A DNA stretch of 64,000 nt, from contig CANTFK010000985.1 of NCBI GenBank assembly GCA_947646735.1, forward strand, positions 186,001 through 250,000. Reading direction: 5' to 3'. The stretch comes from Peronospora farinosa. Lineage: Eukaryota > Oomycota > Peronosporomycetes > Peronosporales > Peronosporaceae. The notes below the pieces were generated by a model that was not told the origin of the DNA, ran no database searches, and saw only the letters and a list, made by a program, of their open reading frames with translations. This document shows, one piece after another, positions 32,943-42,727 of this stretch. The translations under genes were made by a program, and so were the position numbers. Position 1 is the stretch's first letter, and every line of letters starts with the position of its first letter.

Positions 32943-34313
32943 TTAAAGCTTGCGTTTCTTCTGCGCAGGCTCGTCCTGCTTACTGCCATCGCGAGCCAGC
33001 TGGATCATGGCAGCATCGGCGATGGCAAGAGCAGCCATGGACTCCACAAGCGGCACCACACGAGGAAGAACGCATGGATCGTGACGGCCCTTTGCCTCCA
33101 GTACAGTATCCTTACCATCGTAGCTGACCGTTGGCTGCGCACGTCCGATAGTCGAGACGGGCTTGATAGCCACACGAAAGTAGATATCAGCACCACTCGT
33201 GATGCCACCCAACACACCTCCAGCATCATTTTTGGTCAACCCGAGCTTCTCTGGGTTCTCCGCATCGGAGCCCGCGCAGAACGGGTCATTGTGCTCCGAG
33301 CCACGCTTGCTGGTCCCAGAGAAACCCGAGCCAATTTCAAAACCCTTGGTAGCCGGGATGGACATCATGGCGTGCGCCAGAACAGCTTGCATCTTGTCAA
33401 AGCATGGCTCACCCAGACCCACTGGTGCGTTGCGGATCACACACGTGACTACACCGCCCGTCGAGTCCTCATCCGCCTTCATCGTGCGCACGACAGTAGA
33501 CATGGCACAAGCCGATGGCGGATGCGGACATCGCACTGGGATCAGGTCATCCGTTAGCCACGCGTCCAGATTCTCTGGAGCAGCCACAACGTCACCTTTT
33601 CGGTTATACACAATGTTCTCCGTGTCGATGTACGCAGGCGTGATCAGGTCGGTTTCAGCCTTGACAAACTCGGCATCGTACACTTTATCGTGTTCCAGCT
33701 GCTTGGTCACATCCTCTACTTTAATCCACTTAGTAGGATCACGTAGAATACGGATCGATCCGATCGTATCGACATCTTCACGGGTATAAATGGCTTTTTC
33801 CGGATTGTTTAGCACGTCACGGGGCATGTCAACGGTACCAATGGAGCTCACCCAGCACACAATAGATGTCCCAAATTTCTCCTTGAGCCACTTCTCAGCT
33901 ACTGCACCAGAAGCAACACGACCAATTGTTTCACGAGCACTTGCACGACCACCGCCACTACTGGCACGAGTACCATATTTCATTTGGTACGTATAATCAG
34001 CATGTCCAGGACGTGGTACTTGATCCATTTCCTTGTAATCATTTGGACGTACATTCTCATTAGGTACAAAAAGTGCCAATGGTGTCCCAAGTGTAAAACC
34101 CTTTTCTGTACCACTCATAATAGTCACCATGTCCTTCTCATCACGAGGTGTCGTGAGTTTACTTTGACCTGGACGACGACGTGTCAATTGTGGTTGAATA
34201 TCAGCCTCCGTCAAAGCGAGAGAAGGAGGAACACCATCTACGATGCAGCCTACGCCCTTGCAATGCGATTCGCCAAACGTCGTGACGCGAAAAAAGCGGC
34301 CAAATGTACTCAT
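32943..34313 (-). CDS. aroC: Chorismate synthase
   Basis: Single exon, 456 residues. It makes chorismate from 5-enolpyruvylshikimate-3-phosphate with reduced FMN, the last shikimate step. Family signatures are present: GESHCKGVGCIVDGVP (14-29), RPGHADY (101-107, the region around the catalytic histidine), GRASARETIGRVASGAVA (122-139) and, near the C-terminus, GRHDPCVLPRVVPLVESMAA. The first histidine, H17, sits where the catalytic His is known. Compared with bacterial enzymes (about 360 residues) it has an insert before AGGVLGGITSGADIYFRV and a Lys-rich tail KKRKL. No mitochondrial or plastid signal is seen, so it is probably cytosolic. It reads divergently from the DAHP synthase gene at 35448, the first enzyme of the same pathway. 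Whether the flavin reductase is fused is clear: it is not (monofunctional). Confidence 0.95.
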   Translation of the reverse strand: MSTFGRFFRVTTFGESHCKGVGCIVDGVPPSLALTEADIQPQLTRRRPGQSKLTTPRDEKDMVTIMSGTEKGFTLGTPLALFVPNENVRPNDYKEMDQVPRPGHADYTYQMKYGTRASSGGGRASARETIGRVASGAVAEKWLKEKFGTSIVCWVSSIGTVDMPRDVLNNPEKAIYTREDVDTIGSIRILRDPTKWIKVEDVTKQLEHDKVYDAEFVKAETDLITPAYIDTENIVYNRKGDVVAAPENLDAWLTDDLIPVRCPHPPSACAMSTVVRTMKADEDSTGGVVTCVIRNAPVGLGEPCFDKMQAVLAHAMMSIPATKGFEIGSGFSGTSKRGSEHNDPFCAGSDAENPEKLGLTKNDAGGVLGGITSGADIYFRVAIKPVSTIGRAQPTVSYDGKDTVLEAKGRHDPCVLPRVVPLVESMAALAIADAAMIQLARDGSKQDEPAQKKRKL

Positions 34314-35447
34314 GGTAAGGAAGGATATTTTACGCGTGCGTACAAGATTTTATTTAATAGTGAACGAACGTTACGAAAATGACTGGAACCCCCGGAATAC
34401 AAGATATTCGTGGTTTATTACCTCTATTTTGCGATATTCTACGACCGACATACTATTAAATTCGTTTCCGTAGACCCCTGGGGTACTATTTTGATATATA
34501 ATTCGCGCTTTCAGAGCTTTTTAATTCAATTTGTAGTTTTCAAGTTTGTACTGAAGACCTCTTTTCTCACTGACCGGGGGGGGGGGGGGCCGTAGTATCA
34601 CTGCAAGAAAGAGCAAACAAATGTGCTTTCGCTGAAGAGACTGGATGCAGGATTAACAGGTAGAAAGAATGTGACTTATACTATTGCATATCAAGCAGTT
34701 TCGCAACCCATGCTTTTCATCCTGGTAAGTGAAGAGTTAACGCTTAGGTGTACGCTTCAGTTTCCATACGTACTTGGTGGAATCGACTGAATTATATCAT
34801 GTGCAGTGAACATGTGTTTGTTGTTGGGCACTGCGTTAACGGCTTGAGAATCTCTCTCATACAATCAGCCGAGGCCGCAGTCACAAGTATTCATCATGAA
34901 CTCAGTTATCATCTTATTGCAGTCAAGTCAATCATTACTAGTTCTCTGCGCCTTCATGTTAGATGTGTTTAGATGACTGGATGCGTGCTATCTTGCTAGA
35001 TTCGAAATTCGTTTTTTTACTAGATATTCTCTTACATTATAGATCCGTTTCGGAACGCCCGTATCTGGTCTTTTGAATCTCCGATCCGTTGCATAACGCC
35101 CACTCAAGCAAGGATGCGTCTAATGTTGTTAAACTTGATACAGTAAAGCCTGTTTAAATGAATACTTTGAGGACGCCTATTTTCTATAAATGTACAGAGT
35201 TTATTATATACGATAAGAATAACCCGATTGCTAAGTCCATGCTCGAGATCGAGCCATCTAATTCAACTATGGAGGTTATTGTTGTACGAAGGACTAGGGC
35301 TAGACCGGCTCTTGTGTAACTACTTGGTGCCCCCCGGGGATTCAAATAATATGCAAAAAAAGACAGATAAAATCGCGTGGTCAAAAGCGGTCAGAGTTTG
35401 AAAGCGTAAACCAAATGCCATTCCTGAATTTCTAAAGTTAAACTAAG
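34314..35447. promoter_or_regulatory. Intergenic region between divergent shikimate genes
   Basis: A 1.1-kb region separates the start codons of chorismate synthase (minus) and DAHP synthase (plus). It has a G run of about 14 bases at 34575-34590, a pair of short repeats (GATCCGTTTCGGAACGCCC at 35043 and GATCCGTTGCATAACGCCC at 35083), AT-rich patches, and no ORF worth calling; the 74-codon plus frame at 34748-34972 has no recognisable family. It may hold both promoters, but the distance is long for a shared one in this island. Confidence 0.5.
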
Positions 35448-36563
35448 ATGCAAACCAGTGACCCTGCAATCGATTTTAGACGTACCATCAAGCGCCAGCG
35501 TCTAGAAGACCGCAACGTGATTGCTATTAAACCTTTGGTACCACCTGTCTGTATCCTGGAAGAGTTACCCGTTACTCCGCAAGTACACGATTTGGTGGAG
35601 GCTACTCGAGACGCAGTGTCTCGCATCCTACACGGCGAGGATGACCGTCTGGTAGTGATTGTCGGTCCATGCTCCATCCACGATGTAGACGCTGCTTTGG
35701 ACTACGCAAACCGCTTGAAGGAGCTTGCTCAAGAGCTAGCGGGAGAACTGCTGGTGATCATGCGCACGTACTTCGAAAAGCCTCGTACCACAGTCGGATG
35801 GAAGGGATTGATCAATGATCCCGACCTCAATCGGTCCTTTAACATTAATAAGGGCATTCGCATTGCCCGCAAGCTTTTGCTTGACCTAAACACGCTTGGT
35901 CTACCCGTGAGCCTTGAGTTCCTGGACACTATCTCGCCACAATTCACGTCCGACCTCATTTCGTGGGGAGCTATCGGTGCTCGTACCACGGAATCGCAAC
36001 TACATCGTGAACTTACCAGTGGCTTATCCATGCCAGTGGGTTTTAAGAATGGTACGGGGGGTGATGCCAAGGTGGCGGTGGACGCGGTTGTGGCTGCGTC
36101 GCAGCCGCACAACTTTCTCGGTCTGAGTGGACACGGACTTGCGTCTATTGTGCGCACCAAGGGCAACAAGGACTGCCATGTGATCTTGCGTGGTGGATCG
36201 AGTGGCCCCAACTATGAGCAAAAGTACATTGACGAGGCTGCTGCAATGCTGCTGAAGGCCAAGCAGCCGTCTAAAATCATGGTGGACTGCTCGCACGGTA
36301 ACTCTCGCAAACAGCATGCCAACCAAATTAATGTGGCTCGATACGTGGCTGGCATTATGGCTGAAGGCAACACCAACGTGCTGGGTGTTATGATTGAGTC
36401 GAACATCGTGGAGGGCAACCAGCCGCTCGGTGATGACCCGTCCAACCTCGTCTACGGTAAGAGTATCACGGACGCGTGCATTAACTGGAATGACACGGTC
36501 ACAGTGCTAAAGGAGCTTGCGGTTGCTGTCACTAAGCGGCGCCAATGTGCTTCGGCCTACTAG
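35448..36563 (+). CDS. 3-deoxy-7-phosphoheptulonate (DAHP) synthase
   Basis: Single exon, 371 residues, class I AroFGH type. It condenses phosphoenolpyruvate and erythrose-4-phosphate, the entry step of the shikimate pathway. Visible motifs are VGPCSIHD (72-79), YFEKPRTTVGWKG (108-120, the KPRT phosphate-binding loop), GARTTESQLHREL (177-189), GFKNGTGG (198-205), RGGSSGPNY (248-256) and DCSHGNSRK (280-288). By comparison with bacterial AroG, metal ligands map to C75, H283, E317 and D342, all present. A basic N-terminal extension of about 25 residues (RRTIKRQRLEDRN) precedes the conserved part; which aromatic amino acid inhibits it cannot be told. Directly upstream and divergent lies chorismate synthase. 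Confidence 0.95.
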   Translation: MQTSDPAIDFRRTIKRQRLEDRNVIAIKPLVPPVCILEELPVTPQVHDLVEATRDAVSRILHGEDDRLVVIVGPCSIHDVDAALDYANRLKELAQELAGELLVIMRTYFEKPRTTVGWKGLINDPDLNRSFNINKGIRIARKLLLDLNTLGLPVSLEFLDTISPQFTSDLISWGAIGARTTESQLHRELTSGLSMPVGFKNGTGGDAKVAVDAVVAASQPHNFLGLSGHGLASIVRTKGNKDCHVILRGGSSGPNYEQKYIDEAAAMLLKAKQPSKIMVDCSHGNSRKQHANQINVARYVAGIMAEGNTNVLGVMIESNIVEGNQPLGDDPSNLVYGKSITDACINWNDTVTVLKELAVAVTKRRQCASAY

Positions 36564-38573
36564 TTATCCCAATTTCTTACAATGTATTCGATGATAGACA
36601 ATCACAGACATCAACATGTTCCCGACTTGTTTTACGTTTACAATAATGAGCTAACATGGGAGGTCAACTAACAAAGCCAACTCGACGCGCACTTCAAGCT
36701 TCTCTACCGCTGCACCATCAGATGTAGCTCAAAGTTGATTTTCACTGTAAGCTGCAAGCGAGAAGCTCTTGAGAGATCACTTAGAACACCTCTCAGTTCC
36801 AATGTCATGGACCACCGCCCTCGCCCAGACTGTTCAAGTGTTATGCGTAGCCTTGAATCACACTCGCGTTAGCTCCTGAGTCAGCTGCTTCTGCACAGCT
36901 GACAAAACCCGGACGAGTATAGACCAAAGAAAATAGCTCTGGGCTCTGCTCCATCCACGTACGGCACGTCCGACCTCGCACTCTCTGCAGATGAACGGCT
37001 GGCTACCCTCGACTACGAGCCGGACTGTCATCGAACGAGCCTGTCGAAGTTGTTCAGCCGATCTTTCACAATTCACTACGTCCACCGCCAACTCACGTAC
37101 GTGAAAACCTACCGCTTCACACAAAACGAGACGAGTGCCACAAGCACCTCGGTGCTCAGTCAACCCTGTGTGAGCGACGGTAGACATGCGCCTGAATTCA
37201 AGCAACGCCATCACATTCTTGACGGTCGGTCTGCAGGCGTCCTCTAAGGTGAGCAATGACCTGTTTACCTAGCAAGTTTTCCATCTCCAACTTCATACGA
37301 CGATGTCTTCAAGATGGGTGCAGTGGCTATGACCGCCGCCTGCTTGGAGCCGACTACCGGTAGCCAGATTACGTCGTGGAGCTTGTATGACAGCTGCCTT
37401 TCAGTGCCTGGCACCCCGTTTAAGTCCAGAGGTACTGGTTTTGACGAAGATACTCCAGGCTTATAACACAGCGAACGATCAAGTCTCCTTTGTCCATCAA
37501 AGATTAGGACGCAAGCAAAAGCGCTAGACCCATATAGATCTTGTAAATCAATGCAATCGCAGCGTAATCGCCCAGCGTGTCCTTCCAAAGCAGATCGTTA
37601 ATAGCACCTCTAATAACTGTCACCCACTTTATTGGCGGAAGTTTCGCCTTTTGCCGGCTGAGCCAACTTGGTCATGCGTTCAGACACTAAACAGCAGCAG
37701 CATTGACAGCAGTAAAGTTGCCCAAGCCCATTAACTCGTCTGCATACTCTGTAACATATGTGAGTCCATCACTGCCTTGGTAACTTACAAGTCAAGCAAA
37801 TAGCTTCTCTCCATGACTTCTGGTGAGCTGTCGCGACTGATGCGCGCGCTGCTCCCAATTATTTTCCATACCCATCCATCAACACATCAATTACTTGTCT
37901 CCATACCATCCATCTAACCATCTCAATTCTTTTACACTCAATAAAGTACAAAACTGAACTTGATGGCAAGTCTCTCGTCCGCGTGTTTTGCACCTCTGCA
38001 ACCAGCACTAGCAAACAATATGTTCTAACAGGTCTCCACTATCGTTCGTCAGCATTGTGGTGCTTCGTGCTGTACTTCCGACGACAATTCAACGACCAGC
38101 CCCATTTGCGATAAAAGCAAAGGGTTCAACAACTCAGTAAAGGGCCAAGCCATGCGTCCGTACGACGAGACTGTGATTAGTCTGTCGCATGAAACGATCG
38201 TCACATCCAGTGATTATAACTTCAAGTGAACAACGGCAGTGCTGCCACTTTCGTCTCAACATTTTATTACCAATTGTTTACGCGAAACTCCTCCCGTCCA
38301 CTGAAAATCAAACCTCGTCTAAACATTCTGAGCGTAAATGTTGAGAGTTGCTGTTTGTGTCTCGTCGACCGACATATGGTTGCAAAGTAGGGACTGACTT
38401 GTTGCATGTGACATTAGTAATGGACTGTATCCATTTTAATGATGACGTCAGCCAGCATTGGTTTTAAGAGGTATGCTCTTTCATAGGTCTTTTTACGTCA
38501 GCGTCATGACACGGATCCACAATTCGGCTCCAGCGGCTACTTCTATAACAAGGTCCTTTTACGTTGTATCCTT
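36564..38573. other. Two-kilobase stretch with decayed coding-like sequence
   Basis: No intact gene. On the minus strand 37588-37265 (VPGTERQLSYKLHDVIWLPV, ATAPILKTSSYEVGDGKLAR) and 37256-36858 (LTLEDACRPTVKNVMALLEF, FHVRELAVDVVNCERSAEQL, LVVEGSQPFICRECEVGRAV) look like successive parts of one protein with a frame break of a few bases between. The pieces are coding-like in composition but match no family I can name. The rest (37620-38570) has nothing recognisable. Convergent with glycyl-tRNA synthetase downstream. Confidence 0.45.
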
Positions 38574-40616
38574 CTACTCGGCAACGGCCGTGACCTTCGG
38601 GTAGCGTTCGAGCATCTGCTCCCAGGAAATTGAGCCCCTAACGAGCTTGCTCACCTCGGGGCCAATGGCGTCCATCGGAATCCGAACCTGCACCGTGGAA
38701 TCGCGCTCACGCAGCGTCACCTCGCGGTCTTTGACCGTATCGAAGTCGATCGTGACGCCAAACGGGATGCCCAACTCGTCCGCGCGGGCGTACTTGCGGC
38801 CGATTGCCACGCTGGACGTGTCCACCTTGCACTCCAGCCCCTCCTCGACAAACCGGTGCTCCAGCTCCGCGGCGAACGGGTCGAAAGCCGGATTGTTGCT
38901 TAGCGGCAGCACCGACACCTTGATTGGCGCAATAAGAGGCGAAAACGACATTACGCCACGCTTCTCGTCGCCCTCACGGGTCGAGAAGTTGTGCTCGAAG
39001 ACAGCAGTTAGTAGGCGACCGATGCCGAATGAGGGCTCGATCACTGATGGAACGAACTTCTCCTCGCTCACCATCTTCTCCACCACCTTGATTGCCACCA
39101 TGTCGCGCTGTAAATTGAACTGCTTGCCGTCGCACAGCGGCCCAAGCGTCGCCTCGCCCTTAGAGGCCAACTCATCCTCGAAGGCCTGCGCACGAGCCAC
39201 GTCGTCCGTCAGAGCCTGGAGCGCTTCCAGGATCGTAGCCACATCAGCTTTGAAAGTGCGGCCCATCTTGCCCTTGTTCGGCTTAATCTCCACAATCTGG
39301 CGCTTCTCGGGCTTGTCAAACTTGTGCGTGCCCACCATCTCCACCTTGCTCTTCTTGGCGTGCACTGACAGATCATAGCAAGAGCGGTCAGCGTGACCGG
39401 CACACTCCACCCAGCCGGAGCTCAGCTTGATTTCTAGGTCCCAGCAGTCCGTAGCGTAGTGAGCCATCTCCGTGTCTAAGTGCTGGCGGAAACGCAGGCG
39501 CTCCATGTCAATGCCAATGGCCTTGCAGAATAAGTACGTACGTGCAAGGTAATATGCCAGGCTCTCGTTGGCAATGACGCCCTGCTCGACAGCGTTGCCG
39601 CACGTCATCTGAACAGCCTTGCCGTGTGTAAGCTGATTTGTCTTGGTCAGTAGAGGCAGCTCTAGGTCCTTTACGGTCGAGAACTTGGCGTGGCTCTTGT
39701 CTTTCGGGTTGACGAAGAACTCGATTTCAGCCTGCTGGAACTCACGTACACGCAGGAGTCCAGCGCGAGGTGAGATCTCATTACGAAAGGCGCTACCGAT
39801 TTGAGCGCAGCCAAAAGGCACCTTGCCGGCGTTGTACTCCAATAGACGACGGAAGTTAAGAAAAATACCCTGCGCCGTCTCGGGACGTAAGTATCCCACC
39901 ATTCCGCCCTCAGGGCCAATGGCACACTTGAACATGAGATTGAACGGAATGGGACTGCTCAGATCCGCTCCAGTTCCGGGGGCCTTGATACCGTACTCCT
40001 GGAACACGGCATGGATCTCCTCGGGTGAATAAGACTCGGCCATAGTAGCATGCATCTCATGCTTCTCGCGCTCCTCTTGGCTCAAGTCTGTGTGCTTCTC
40101 GAGATAGTTCTCCACATGGTCCTCCAGTAACTTGTCAGCACGGTAACACTCACCCGACTTGGTACACTTGACCATAAGGTCCGTGAAGCGGTCCACGTGA
40201 CCTGACGTCTTGAGCACAACTTCAGGCATGAGGTTGGTACACTCGACTTCCAGCAGCTTGTCCGCAAACACAAAGTGGCGGCGCCAGAACTGCAGCAGGT
40301 TGCTCTTGAGCGCACAAGCCGGCGGCCCAAAGTCGTAGAATCCACCCACGCCGCCATAGATTTCAAAGCTTGGCACTACAAACATCTTGCGCAGCAGCAG
40401 GTCGTCCATCGCCTTCTTGTCGCTCTTACTCAGGCCATCTTTCGCGGGGCCCTGCAGTGCCGTCTGCGTCTCGAGCTCCAGCTTGAGTTTCTTTAGCTGA
40501 TCCACTGCTGCCTTGACGGACTCAGCTACCGCCCCCTTCTGCTTGAGTTCACGCACTTGCGCGCCTTGACGCGTCACGGACGCTCGAAGCGCGTCCAGAT
40601 CCACTACCGTCGTCAT
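38574..40616 (-). CDS. GARS1: Glycyl-tRNA synthetase
   Basis: Single exon, 680 residues, of the eukaryotic/archaeal alpha2 type. It charges tRNA-Gly with glycine. A helical WHEP-like segment (about 8-50, ASVTRQGAQVRELKQKGAVA then AAVDQLKKLKLEL) precedes the catalytic domain. Class II motif 1 lies around 88-120 (GGVGGFYDFGPPACALKSNL), motif 2 at 277-300 (FRNEISPRAGLLRVREF) and motif 3 near 540-555 (EPSFGIGRLLTAVFEH); the glycine-specific LRPETAQGIF stands at 243-252. The anticodon-binding domain follows (APIKVSVLPL ... FGVTIDFDT ... VTLRERDS). The start at 40616 gives a compact N-terminus without a clear organelle signal. Eukaryotes often use one gene for cytosol and mitochondria through alternative starts; none is obvious here. 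Shadow frames of up to 243 codons on the opposite strand are ignored. Confidence 0.97.
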   Translation of the reverse strand: MTTVVDLDALRASVTRQGAQVRELKQKGAVAESVKAAVDQLKKLKLELETQTALQGPAKDGLSKSDKKAMDDLLLRKMFVVPSFEIYGGVGGFYDFGPPACALKSNLLQFWRRHFVFADKLLEVECTNLMPEVVLKTSGHVDRFTDLMVKCTKSGECYRADKLLEDHVENYLEKHTDLSQEEREKHEMHATMAESYSPEEIHAVFQEYGIKAPGTGADLSSPIPFNLMFKCAIGPEGGMVGYLRPETAQGIFLNFRRLLEYNAGKVPFGCAQIGSAFRNEISPRAGLLRVREFQQAEIEFFVNPKDKSHAKFSTVKDLELPLLTKTNQLTHGKAVQMTCGNAVEQGVIANESLAYYLARTYLFCKAIGIDMERLRFRQHLDTEMAHYATDCWDLEIKLSSGWVECAGHADRSCYDLSVHAKKSKVEMVGTHKFDKPEKRQIVEIKPNKGKMGRTFKADVATILEALQALTDDVARAQAFEDELASKGEATLGPLCDGKQFNLQRDMVAIKVVEKMVSEEKFVPSVIEPSFGIGRLLTAVFEHNFSTREGDEKRGVMSFSPLIAPIKVSVLPLSNNPAFDPFAAELEHRFVEEGLECKVDTSSVAIGRKYARADELGIPFGVTIDFDTVKDREVTLRERDSTVQVRIPMDAIGPEVSKLVRGSISWEQMLERYPKVTAVAE

Positions 40617-41023
40617 TTAGCGTAGACTAATATCAAGTTCTTTTTTTACTTGGAATTTGTAACGTGAAGAACACTCGTCCAGTCAAATTGGGACGCAAGA
40701 TACCGAGATGACAGAACGTAGGTTTTACCCATATGTGTTAGCGGAGACATATCCCGTAAGAAAGGGTTGACGTCCCTACAGCGTCATAACCCTTTTTCTG
40801 TACCTTGAAGATTGAGTCGCTATCTAACGATATTCCTTTGTCGCTTGCAGCTCTGTAGCCACATAGAAAGGCAAAAAACAAGGAGGGAGGACATAGCAAC
40901 ACACCCAACCAGCTACTGACGTAGTATCACTCATATCGCAATTTGCGTCATAAGGCACAAACGGCTTGAGGACGTTTTTCCAAGCACATTTTATAAGCAC
41001 CACCTGTTTATTCGTCATTCAAG
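40617..41023. promoter_or_regulatory. Divergent promoter region, GARS / proline dehydrogenase
   Basis: Both genes start outward from this 407-bp gap. Right before the plus-strand ATG is a TTCGTCATTCAAGATG context that resembles the oomycete initiator (TCATT). A palindromic GAAAGGGTTGACG...CGTCATAACCCTTTTTC pair (about 40760-40800) may form a hairpin or a factor-binding site. No CCAAT box is evident. Confidence 0.4.
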
Positions 41024-42727
41024 ATGCTTCGTCACGTCTCGCGACTGCCGAAATCGGTCATGGCCGTCAACCTGCTGCGCTCATCCGTGGCTTTCTCGAC
41101 CTCCGCCTCACCTCGACCCTCTTCCACTGCGCCTACAGCTGCCGTGACACCCGTCGCGGCACACGATCACTCAACTTTGGTGCACCAGAGCAAAAAGACG
41201 TCAGTGGCGACCGAGTTCGAGGACACGAAGCGCATCTTTGCTTCGAAGAGCACCCTTGAGCTCGTACGCGCTTACGGCGTCTTCTATATGTCACAATTTC
41301 GTCCTCTTGTGCAACACAGTGGCAAGCTCCTTGAGCTCTCGTACAAGTTTCCGGGTCCCAAATTTACGGACGCGATGCTGCGTGCCACTTTTTTTGGTCA
41401 CTTCTGTGCCGGTGAAGACGTGAACGAGATCCGCCCCGTGATCAAGAAGCTCGAGGCTGCCGGTATTGGCGCCATTCTCGACTTTGCGGCCGAAGCCGAC
41501 GTGGAACAGCCGCGTGACCTCAACGGCGTCGACCAGAATTTGGTTTCAGCTCGTACGTACGCGTACGATGGCGAGGCGGCGTGTGACGCCAACGCGGCTA
41601 TCTCACGCCATGCAATCATTGATGCTAGCGAAGCGTCGTCGGCCGGCGAGCCCGCATTCGTGGCCATCAAGTGCACGGCGCTGGGCAAGCCGGAGTTGCT
41701 TATGCGCATGTCTGCCATCATTGTGCAGGCTCAGCTGCTGTTCCACACTTTGGACGGTCCTAACTTTTCGCGCGCCAAGTCCCGTTACCTCGAGCGCATG
41801 ATTGATTATCCCACACTGAGCGCCGGTCTTCGCAATGCCGGCGTAGACACCAGTGAGGAGGAGATTCAGAAGCTCTTTGACGAACTCGACCAGTCGTCCG
41901 GTGACGGTGTGATTGACTACGTGGACTGGGTCAGCTTTTTAGACCCGTTTGATCTCACCATGGGCCCGCTTACTCAGTTCATCGAGGAAGAGCCACTCTC
42001 GGACAATGAGAAGACGCAGCTACACAATATGATTGCTCGCCTTGAATCGCTGGCTAATGAGGCCTCGGAGCGTGGCGTGAAGCTCATGGTTGACGCTGAG
42101 CAGACCTACATGCAGCCGGCCATCGACCATCTGACGCTGAACCTACAGCGCAAGTACAACCGCGACGGCGCTGACGTCATTTACAACACCTTCCAGTGCT
42201 ACCTTAAGACGTCGAGCGACCGCATTGACATTGACCTGGAGCGTTCTCGTCGTGAGAATTTCCGCTTTGCTGGCAAACTAGTGCGCGGCGCTTACATAGT
42301 GCAGGAGCGCAAGCGTGCGCGCGACAAGGGATACGCCGACCCGATCCACGACACCATTGAAGATACACACGAGAACTATGACGCCCAGGTATCGAAGTTA
42401 TTGCGTCATAACCACTTGGCCAGCTTCATGGTGGCGTCGCACAACGAGAAGTCAGTTGTGAAAACGGTGCAACAGATGCAGGACATTGGTATTAGTCGTG
42501 CTACTGGCGGCGTGTACTTCGGCCAGCTACTCGGTATGTGCGACCACGTTTCGTACACCCTCGGCACGAACTCTTACAAGGTGTTCAAGTACGTGCCGTA
42601 TGGTCCTATTCATGAGGTGCTGCCATACCTTATCCGCCGTGCCCAGGAGAACTCGGGCCTCATGAGTGGTGCTCAGTTGGAGATGCGCATGTTGAGCACA
42701 GAGATCAAGCGTCGCATGTTTGGATGA
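41024..42727 (+). CDS. PRODH: Proline dehydrogenase, mitochondrial, with EF-hand-like insert
   Basis: Single exon, 567 residues. It oxidises proline to pyrroline-5-carboxylate with FAD in mitochondria. Residues 1-45 are Arg/Ser/Ala-rich with no acidic residue, a targeting signal. The TIM-barrel motifs are LMVDAEQTYMQPAID (354-368), RGAYIVQERKRA (421-432), ASHNEKS (471-477), GQLLGMCDHVSYTLG (500-514) and YVPYGPIHEVLPYLIRRAQEN (523-543), which carry FAD and substrate contacts, including the R-R pair. Between strands, residues about 255-310 form an insert with EIQKLFDELDQ and SSGDGVIDYVDWVSF, an EF-hand helix-loop-helix; the loop is one residue longer than the 12-residue canonical form (D289 to D301). 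Such calcium-binding inserts are known in several eukaryotic ProDHs, for example those of animals. Calcium binding here is not proven because of the loop length. Confidence 0.95.
   Translation: MLRHVSRLPKSVMAVNLLRSSVAFSTSASPRPSSTAPTAAVTPVAAHDHSTLVHQSKKTSVATEFEDTKRIFASKSTLELVRAYGVFYMSQFRPLVQHSGKLLELSYKFPGPKFTDAMLRATFFGHFCAGEDVNEIRPVIKKLEAAGIGAILDFAAEADVEQPRDLNGVDQNLVSARTYAYDGEAACDANAAISRHAIIDASEASSAGEPAFVAIKCTALGKPELLMRMSAIIVQAQLLFHTLDGPNFSRAKSRYLERMIDYPTLSAGLRNAGVDTSEEEIQKLFDELDQSSGDGVIDYVDWVSFLDPFDLTMGPLTQFIEEEPLSDNEKTQLHNMIARLESLANEASERGVKLMVDAEQTYMQPAIDHLTLNLQRKYNRDGADVIYNTFQCYLKTSSDRIDIDLERSRRENFRFAGKLVRGAYIVQERKRARDKGYADPIHDTIEDTHENYDAQVSKLLRHNHLASFMVASHNEKSVVKTVQQMQDIGISRATGGVYFGQLLGMCDHVSYTLGTNSYKVFKYVPYGPIHEVLPYLIRRAQENSGLMSGAQLEMRMLSTEIKRRMFG

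Noticed and set aside
32838..33557. 239-codon plus-strand open frame
   Set aside because: It lies entirely antisense to the chorismate synthase gene, whose family signatures are unmistakable. Its Arg/His/Ser-rich translation has no domain.
38647..39378. 243-codon plus-strand open frame
   Set aside because: Antisense shadow of glycyl-tRNA synthetase; Ser/Arg-rich with no recognisable motif.
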